Shown here piece by piece: positions 57,356 through 64,000 of a stretch of 64,000 nt of DNA (positions are counted from its first letter, which is position 1; every line of letters begins with the position of its first letter). A model generated the notes under the pieces. It was not told the origin of the DNA and did not search any database. It was given only the letters and a program-made list of their open reading frames with translations. Where the stretch lies: contig JPHH03000047.1 in NCBI GenBank assembly GCA_000750105.3, positions 62,001-126,000 of the forward strand, in the 5' to 3' direction. This stretch comes from Tolypocladium sp. Sup5 PDA-1. Its lineage: Eukaryota; Ascomycota; Sordariomycetes; Hypocreales; Ophiocordycipitaceae. Both the position numbers and the translations under genes were made by a program.

Positions 57356-59463
57356 ATGGCACTCAACATTGATTACGAAGCAGTTCCGGGAACGGAGCAG
57401 CTTATTGACGGTACGAGGACAAGCCTCCTGCTCAGCGTCCTCGGTCTATTCAACTGACTTCCACACCCCAGCCAACAACAAAGCAGAGGCCTTTGTTCAC
57501 GCCGGTCAATCCGACATTGTCCTCATCCCGCAGCCGACTGAGTGTGGAGGAGATCCTTTGGTAAGACGCTCAAAATATTTTGAGAAGACATAGCTCATGA
57601 TGCATAGACATGGCCGAGACGGAAGAAGTACTACCAGCTATTCCTGGTGGCTCTATATGCATGTGTCTTCTCCTTCGGCGAGAATACCCTGGGCGGTGAG
57701 CAACTGAGACGGCAACTCTCCGTCGAACCGAGTTCTGACAAGTGGCACAGCGGCATGGACAACAGTTAGCAACGAAACCGGCGTGACCCTGACAAATATG
57801 AACGGAGGGAGTGCCATGAACTACCTTCTGCTTGTAAGTGTCTAGCATGCTGGCTTCTACTGCCACCACGCGGGACCACATGGAGGCAGCTAACTGATCG
57901 CGCTCTAGGGCTTTGTCAACATATGGTGGATGCCCACCGCCAACATCCTCGGCCGCAGGCTAGTGTACCTCGCCAGCACAGTCCTCTGTCTCGCCACAGC
58001 GTTCTGGTTGGCCGCCGTGCAAGGCACGGTTCAGTGGATGCTCAATATGATTGTCAACGGGGTGGGAACTTCGGCCTACCAAGCCATTGTACAGCTAGCT
58101 GTAAGTCACACCCACCAGCCACGTCGCCTGCCAAGGTCTGACGGTCTCGCGTGTAGATCTTTGACATGTTCTTTGTACATGAACGGGGCCGAATGCTCTC
58201 CGTCTATCTCTTTGCTCAACAATTGGGTTCAATGTGAGTGGATCAGCCTTTTGAGGTGTGAGGTCCGACTGACAGATGCCAGCCTTGGGCTCATCACAGG
58301 CGGAAGCATGTCCGACACAGTCGGCTGGCGTTGGAGCCAAAAGATTTGTGGGCTCGCATTTGCCGTTTTACTACTTCTCTTCCTCTTCTCGTTTGAAGAA
58401 ACACTATTCCCGCGGTTTCTGTTCTCGCAGAACGAGGTCCCTCCCGTCGAATCCTTGTCGGATACTGAAGCACCTCGCCTGGACGCCGGGAAAACCGAAA
58501 CTCCTGGCAGCAAGAGAGGCACCGAGACCGGAATCCGCCCAAGCCGCTCCGGCGTTTCCGTCGACGAATTTCCTAGGCGGACATACCTTCACACGCTCAA
58601 GCCGTGGGTGAGATACCCGCAAAATAAGACCACCTTCTGGCAATACTTTCGTCGCCCATTCTTCCTGTGGGGGTTCCCGAATGTCGTCATTGTAAGATAT
58701 CCCTATCCAGTGCCCGTTCTCGCAGGCTGCTGATTAACATTGTTCCAAGGCGGGATTCATCTACGCCTTCGGAGCGACGGCCGGCATCGTCTCATTCAAC
58801 ACCATATCCGAGATCTTAACCGAACCTCCCTACAGCTTTAGCACAACAGCCACCGGACTCGTGTTCTTTGCTGCACTGGTGGGGGACATTATTGGTTGGG
58901 GCATTGGCGTGCTCAGCGATCAGGTCGTCATTGCTCTCGCTCGGCGGAACGGAGGCGTCAAGGAGCCTGAGATGCGCCTCTACATGCTAATCCCCTGCTT
59001 TGTCCTGGCGGCCACGGGGTACATGCTTTACGGTTGGGGCGCCCAGACGGGAGCCCATTGGATCACCATTGCAATTGGCATTGGCGCCATGATCGCTCAC
59101 CAGGTCGGCGCCTGCTCCATTGCCACGGCGTACGCCATGGACTGTTTCCCCGGGGTGAGCAATATCATTCCTCATCCCATCATTTCCTTCCGAGAGTATG
59201 AGGCTAATATCAGTCAGATTTCCGGTGAGCTGGTGGTGGTTCTAGCCATGTGCTCGTCTGCCGTTAACTTTGCCATCTCGTACTCCGTCCAGCCGTTTAT
59301 CGACGCGGCGGGCTATGGCTGGACGTTTTTCTTCTTTGGCATGTGTGTTTTGGCCTCTTTACTAGCGGCGATTCCTCTCGTGCTGTTTGGGAAGCGGTGG
59401 CGAACGGCCAAGGGACCTCGCTACTATCGATTCCTGGAAGAAGTTGGGGGATACACTGACTGA
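57356..59463 (+). CDS. HOL1-like MFS transporter (DHA1 family)
   Basis: Nine exons: 57356-57410, 57472-57560, 57608-57695, 57751-57833, 57909-58100, 58157-58233, 58283-58691, 58750-59154 and 59218-59463. The product is 547 aa, with introns of 47-75 nt. Conserved HOL1-branch features are the N-terminal VPGTEQLID, IVLIPQPT, GENTLGAAWTTVSNETGV, MNGGSAMNYLLLG, IFDMFFVHERGRMLSVYLF and SFEETLFPRFLF. Twelve membrane helices with a central loop of about 70 residues are expected. Yeast Hol1 carries polyamines and, in mutants, histidinol and cations, so an organic-cation or amine substrate is plausible. The last intron (59155-59217) is 63 nt, in frame and stop-free, so its retention would give a longer protein. 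Confidence 0.88.
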
Positions 59464-59815
59464 GGAATGGTATGCTTCATCTGGTATACGTAATGGTTTT
59501 GCGTGGAACCTGTTGCCGTTGAATTTTACAAAGTTTAAGAGGCCCCTCGCGGTCTTGCTCATAACTATTGCCAAAACGTGTACATACATCGGCCCGCATC
59601 CCTTGCGGCTTGATGACATGCGTCTGTCTAGCGCCAACTCGCATTCGATGCACCAGCAGACCCTGGCATGTATGTTGGCCCTGGTTTTATGCACCAGATC
59701 GCGGCCCTTACTCGTTCAAAAGCGGAGAGCCCCAGGAGAATGAGCTGATTTCGTACAGCAGGTCAACCTCGACTGATTCCCTTCCCGCGTCGATAGGACG
59801 ATTCTTACGGGAACC
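59464..59815. other. Spacer
   Basis: 3' flank of the HOL1-like gene; I see no gene. Confidence 0.5.
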
Positions 59816-60374
59816 ATGGCGACGAATCAACTCGATGCCGTGAAGGAACCCATGCTGAGTTCCAACACGGAGGACTCGCCCTCTCAACCAGCTCTCATCA
59901 GTGCCTTGAGCGACAAGACAATCTCAGTCGACAAGAAGGTTAAGAGAGTACAGTGGCTGCTCGAACGCGACGCCGACGCCAGCTGCACCGACCGATGGCA
60001 CAGGCCGGCAATTTGCTACGCCCTGGAAACTGGCAGTGCAGACCTGGTCGAGCAATTGCTCAGACACGGAGCCAGCACCAAGACCCGCAAATCAAGGTGT
60101 TGCTGAAGAACGGCGCGGACGTCAACAAAGAGGTGGGCTCAACGGAACTCCGCTGTCACAGGCCTTTCCAAGGGCCGACTATGACCTGATCAAGCTTCTG
60201 GTGGATCACGGCGCCGACGCTGACGTCGACAACAATGCTAGTGCAGTGCAGGTGGTGAGGGCGTTGCGAAGCGACGATATCTTGCATTTGATTGGGGTTG
60301 TGGACGACATGCCATTCGGGATCAGACCTCCGACTTCGGGCCCTGGAGCGACAAAATCGCGCCGTCGCTGGTGA
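59816..60374 (+). pseudogene. Ankyrin-repeat protein pseudogene
   Basis: The ATG at 59816 opens a frame with KVKRVQWLLERDADASC and CYALETGSADLVEQLLRHGA, which are ankyrin helices. Near 60090 the repeat continues in a second frame (IKVLLKNGADVNKE). Near 60135 it moves to a third (DYDLIKLLVDHGADADVDNN), with a stop at 60374. Part of one repeat is missing at the first junction. At least two frameshifts make it non-functional unless short introns are hidden there. Confidence 0.6.
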
Positions 60375-62270
60375 TGATTCATGGGAACAAAAGCACATGG
60401 GAGCATTGAGCTTGTTCTTCATTGAGCTTTTTCTGCAGTGTGCTCCAGTTTCTGGCGTGGGCGGGCCTGTTCCACGATGCCGCCCTTCTTGAGCCTGAAG
60501 GGCTCCTCAATGAACAAACTGAGCGGTCATTCTTCCTAGACAATCTACAATGACCAGCGCTCATCTTGGTTCGCCCGAGCGCGCTGAGAGACATCTCTCA
60601 CGGCGCTAGGGAGGTCAGACGTCGTGGTGGACCAAGCCCAGTAGCTCGTCCTGGTATTGTGCCGAATGGCTCGGTTGCCACCAGGCTGTGTGACAACAGC
60701 GTCATTATCGTCGTCGTCGCGTATGCGACGGGAAGTGTCGTTGGAAGACCCGTTGTCGTCGTTGGGGTTCGAAGTCATTGTTGTGGTTGTTGCTGCCATT
60801 CTTGACATTGGTTTTCTTGCGTTGCGAGCTTGCAAGGACTTTGGTGAACAAACAAAATTGTGTCAATCCAGCCGTCAAACTCGTTTGCTCACAGCGCTGG
60901 TGGAAAAGGTTCGGAATGGAGGCAGACGATGGAGTCATGCTTGAGCGTCAGACACGGGTGATGGGATCGAATTGCAATAGTCAGTTCAGAAAAACTGACG
61001 AAGGGATTGCAGCCTGCGTGCCCATGGACCGAACAATCAATGTGCTATAATTTGTGTAGAGAGTATGGAATCGGCACCACTAATCACATTCTATAAGCTG
61101 ACGTGGTGTCCTCGGCGTCGATGGATCGATCTACTTGTATGTCGTGAGGGAAGAACGGCAATCCTAGAACTTTGTCTAGTCCGTAATAGCAGGGTTTGCA
61201 ATTAAAAATCACCCTGTTGAGCTCATAGTCACCTTGTCAAGTCGTTAGTAGTGGAAAAAACTTGTCGTTTTGCCTCCGCGATATGTCGGGCGGTTGGGTT
61301 TGTTTAAACCCTTGCTACCCTACATTAAGTTGTGCACTTAAATCCACATTGTGCATGACTGTGCTAAGCAATGTTAACGTCCAAGATGAGAAAGATGATT
61401 ACTATTAAATACAACTTAACCCCAGTCTCCGACATGTAAAGTGCGAGGCCGCGATAAGTCTCAGCCGTTAAGACTGCAATGGCTCCGTAGCGTTGCTTAG
61501 ATGCCCAGAGACTCCGAGCTATCGAGCACATTGGTATATAATTTGGGATTGGCGATGGAAGAGATGGGTCGCACGAGGCCCAGTTGCTAGGACGATTGTC
61601 CTGCCCGAGGCCCTCCACGGCTGTGTCTTTAGCAGAATCCCACTCGTAACCCTCGTAAGGGTCCGCCGGGTCGCTCATACTAGCCGAAAAGTCTACGTGG
61701 TTAGAATTATTAGATAGGGCTATACTGCCTCATGCGAACAGCACCCTATCTATTCGGTGCCCTAGCGATATAGATCTACGCTTCGTCTCTCGGTGCTTTA
61801 GAGGGATAGAGAAATCCCTATCCTCCTAGACGGGGCTATTACTTAATAACTCAACGCTTCTAGGATTTTATTCCTACTTCCGCTTAATAGTCCGTCGTAT
61901 CTCTTTAAGACGCGCGGCCTCGTAGTGCTATTTAATATTATTATCGCTATTTAGGAGAAACCTCCCCTTCTTAGCCGCTTTGATCGTATAATTAATAATT
62001 TTAGCCGGTATACTAAATAGGGTGAAACCCGTACTCGAATCCCTTGCGAGGTTAAGCGCTGTAGCGACGTTTGTTAAATCGTCGGTCTTAATATCGTAGG
62101 CCTCCGGTAGTAGTAGAGAATCGCAACGACCTCGCCATGTAACTCCTTCTGGAGCTACTGGAGGCTCGGGCTAAATCCCCTTTCTTCAAACTCGTTACAG
62201 GAGCAAGCACGCGGCACGGCAACGAATAGACACCGTCGATATCAGTATCCCCATCGCTATCACTGCAACA
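60375..62270. other. Degenerate region, AT-rich from about 61.1 kb
   Basis: 60379-60938 has coding-like minus-strand text in several frames (for example EEPFRLKKGGIVEQARPRQK and NGSNNHNNDF-type low complexity) without an intact gene. 61,100-62,200 is TA-rich with dense stops and resembles a RIP-eroded element. No class identified. Confidence 0.4.
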
Positions 62271-62560
62271 ATGCCTCTCAAAACCAGTCTTCAGAACGCC
62301 CATGTGCTAATCACAGGGGCAACGTGACATGGGCGAAGCAATGGTGCGGCAGTTCATCCACGAAGGTGCTTGTGTCTTACTGAGGCCACACTGTTAGCCC
62401 CACGGTCACGACCATGTACACAAGCATCTGCCCGAGGACCACGGTTCATGCTGCGGGCAAGGTCTTGGATGTTAGCTCCAAGGAGGCAATGGTTGAATGG
62501 GTCAAGAGCTCAGCAGAGCGTGTGGGACGGCTCGACGGCATCATCGCCAACTGCGCGTGA
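62271..62560 (+). pseudogene. Short-chain dehydrogenase/reductase relic
   Basis: The ATG at 62271 starts QNAHVLITGAT, the SDR glycine motif, followed by a stop. The next frame continues DMGEAMVRQFIHEGA. After another shift it reads AAGKVLDVSSKEAMVEWV and RVGRLDGIIANCA, ending at TGA 62558. The Ser-Tyr-Lys catalytic part is absent. Only the N-terminal third of an SDR survives, with at least two frame changes. Confidence 0.6.
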
Positions 62561-63297
62561 TAATGGCAGAAGGCTCTTGCCTGCCCCGGAATTCTAACCA
62601 CTACTCCACGTCCCTCCGCCTTGAGGTCTGCTACATGATGCAACCAAGAGCAGTGCTCGCACAGTTCACTAGACCCTACAGCGTCTGGGCCTGCACATCT
62701 GACCTAGTCGGATTGCAGGGCTAGTCACTTAGCATCGAGACATTTGGGGGACTTTCTTGGACGTTAATGGTTGTAGACTTTCCGAGGCGAGTGAATTGGC
62801 TTGTTTATTTGACATGGAAATAAATATCCAAGAATGCGGTATGATATAAATAACATTATCAAACAGACTATACCTATCGCTATGAGCGTGGCCCGAATCC
62901 CAATGAATGTGTGATCAATTGATATGTGTGTATGACTCTCTTTTTAGCTGCCCAGGGAGCCTGGAAAAGGGATTCCCTTTATCCTTGCAGCTGTAGTCCC
63001 CGTGACCCCTATCCAGCTGTTGCCCCTATCCAGCGTTGGCTGTGTGTGTGTGTTAGTGGCGTCTGACTTCAATTGTAGCCCCTAGCGGCCCCTAGCAGCC
63101 CCTATTGACCTCGAGTCATCAATCCAACGAGGCTTCATTCTTCTAAGGAAGAATGTCTCTAGCCACCGTCTCTGAATACAGACATCCGAGTCATCAATGT
63201 AATGTGGCTGCCCAAGGGGCTGCCGAGTCAACCGGTCTATCCGACAATACCCGATCTTCCGAGCGCTCATCGCTCGCATACGCTCACGATTCAGCGT
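62561..63297. other. Spacer with short direct repeats
   Basis: No gene recognised. CCCCTATCCAG occurs twice (63003-63036) and CCCCTAGC/CCCCTATT units cluster at 63076-63106. Confidence 0.45.
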
Positions 63298-64000
63298 CTA
63301 ATGCACTGCCTCCTGATCATAGAACAGGTCACAAGCATGCGGGTGCTGCAGGCAGTACTTCGGCACCAGGGGAGTTGCGGCGATCCCGTTCGCAACCAGG
63401 TACTCTCTAAAGTTCAGTATCCTTTGCGTGAAAGTGGTCGTCCTCTTCTTCCCGGTGGCGGGGTCCCGGTTGCCCGACCACACCAATTCGGCCAACGCAG
63501 CAGCCCTGGGCCACATCTTGCCGCTGATGATGGTATCGTCGACCTGCTCCGACCACAGCGGCGCAGCAGCACCGATGACGTGTTTGGCCTGGGCGTCGGT
63601 CAGGTTGGTGGTGAAGTCGTAGTCGTAGATTCGCTGCCAGGTTTTGTACGGTGCGCACCACGAACCGCCGATACCGCCGTAGTTGAAAGACGGTGTTGCC
63701 CCCGTTGGGTCTGGGTTTTCCTGCACGTTGTAGCGAGCATCGTTGGTGACATAGCCGCCGAAGCCGCAGTCCAAGTACAGGAAATCCGAACTAGAGACAA
63801 TAACGTCGTAGCCTGCGGCAGTGAGTTTCCCGATGTTGGTGATGCCGTTGTTCCAGGATTGCATGATGATGTCCTTGGAGACGTTGGTGGCGTGGGCGTC
63901 GGCAGAGAGGACGACGTCTTCCCACATAATCAGACGACGGTCCTTTTTACCGGTGTTTTTGGTCGAGGTGAATATTGGGAGTGAATGGTCAAGCCAGTAT
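63298..64000 (-). CDS. GH20 beta-N-acetylhexosaminidase, C-terminal part
   Basis: The frame is open from the right edge (first full codon at 63999) to the stop at 63298-63300: 233 residues of the C-terminus, with the 5' part outside the window. Family features are RRLIMWEDVVLSADAH, SSSDFLYLDCGFGGYV, SWCAPYKTWQRIYDYD, AAPLWSEQVDDTIISGKMWPRAAALAE and LVWSGNRDP, the Trp-rich end of the catalytic barrel. The enzyme releases GlcNAc/GalNAc from chitin oligosaccharides and glycans. It is normally secreted, but the signal peptide is not visible here. Confidence 0.9.
   Translation of the reverse strand, partial: YWLDHSLPIFTSTKNTGKKDRRLIMWEDVVLSADAHATNVSKDIIMQSWNNGITNIGKLTAAGYDVIVSSSDFLYLDCGFGGYVTNDARYNVQENPDPTGATPSFNYGGIGGSWCAPYKTWQRIYDYDFTTNLTDAQAKHVIGAAAPLWSEQVDDTIISGKMWPRAAALAELVWSGNRDPATGKKRTTTFTQRILNFREYLVANGIAATPLVPKYCLQHPHACDLFYDQEAVH

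Overview
The window is nuclear DNA of a filamentous ascomycete (Pezizomycotina, most likely Sordariomycetes/Hypocreales). Genes carry short 47-105 nt GT-AG introns with CTAAC/CTGAC branch sites. Protein families are typically fungal: Zn2Cys6 regulators, a galactose oxidase of the Fusarium type, a large-subunit catalase, a fungal TOR kinase and an Amadoriase. Coding DNA is GC-rich. It is separated by degenerate, locally AT-rich tracts whose broken genes carry C:G-to-T:A stop mutations, as expected from repeat-induced point mutation (RIP).

Layout. 1-1.7 kb: 3' part of a Yor1-like ABC-C transporter with a late frameshift. 4.2-6.4 kb: DHA1 drug:H+ antiporter (six exons). 7.3-8.9 kb: orphan GPI-anchored secreted protein. 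9-16.5 kb: gene graveyard with a C2H2/OrsD-like relic, a reverse-strand coiled-coil relic, an orphan ORF and a GTPase-like relic. 16.6-24.1 kb: complete TOR kinase (2433 aa). 24.9-32.1 kb: two diverged direct repeats flank a decaying secondary-metabolism-like block (P450 pseudogene, alcohol acetyltransferase-like gene, thioester-reductase tail, Zn2Cys6 gene frameshifted in its zinc cluster, NmrA-like reductase).

32.3-43.2 kb holds the most interesting locus, a compact methylamine/glycine-betaine catabolic cluster. It has a dimethylglycine-oxidase-like fusion protein, a dedicated Zn2Cys6 regulator, a peroxisomal (SKL) sarcosine-oxidase-family flavoprotein and a divergent Rieske oxygenase of the betaine/carnitine/choline class. 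Together these give a plausible serial demethylation: betaine to dimethylglycine to sarcosine to glycine. The upstream regions of the three enzyme genes share a CCGATCACGTGAC-type element.

43.3-59.5 kb: secreted galactose oxidase, large-subunit catalase, amino-acid permease, fructosyl-amino-acid oxidase (Amadoriase) and a HOL1-like MFS transporter. Four hydrogen-peroxide-forming flavin or copper oxidases therefore lie within 25 kb of a catalase. 59.8-62.6 kb: ankyrin and short-chain-dehydrogenase pseudogenes in degenerate DNA. 63.3-64 kb: C-terminal part of a GH20 beta-N-acetylhexosaminidase running off the right edge.

Exon boundaries were placed by hand from splice signals, reading frame and family expectation. 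No transcript evidence or database search was available.
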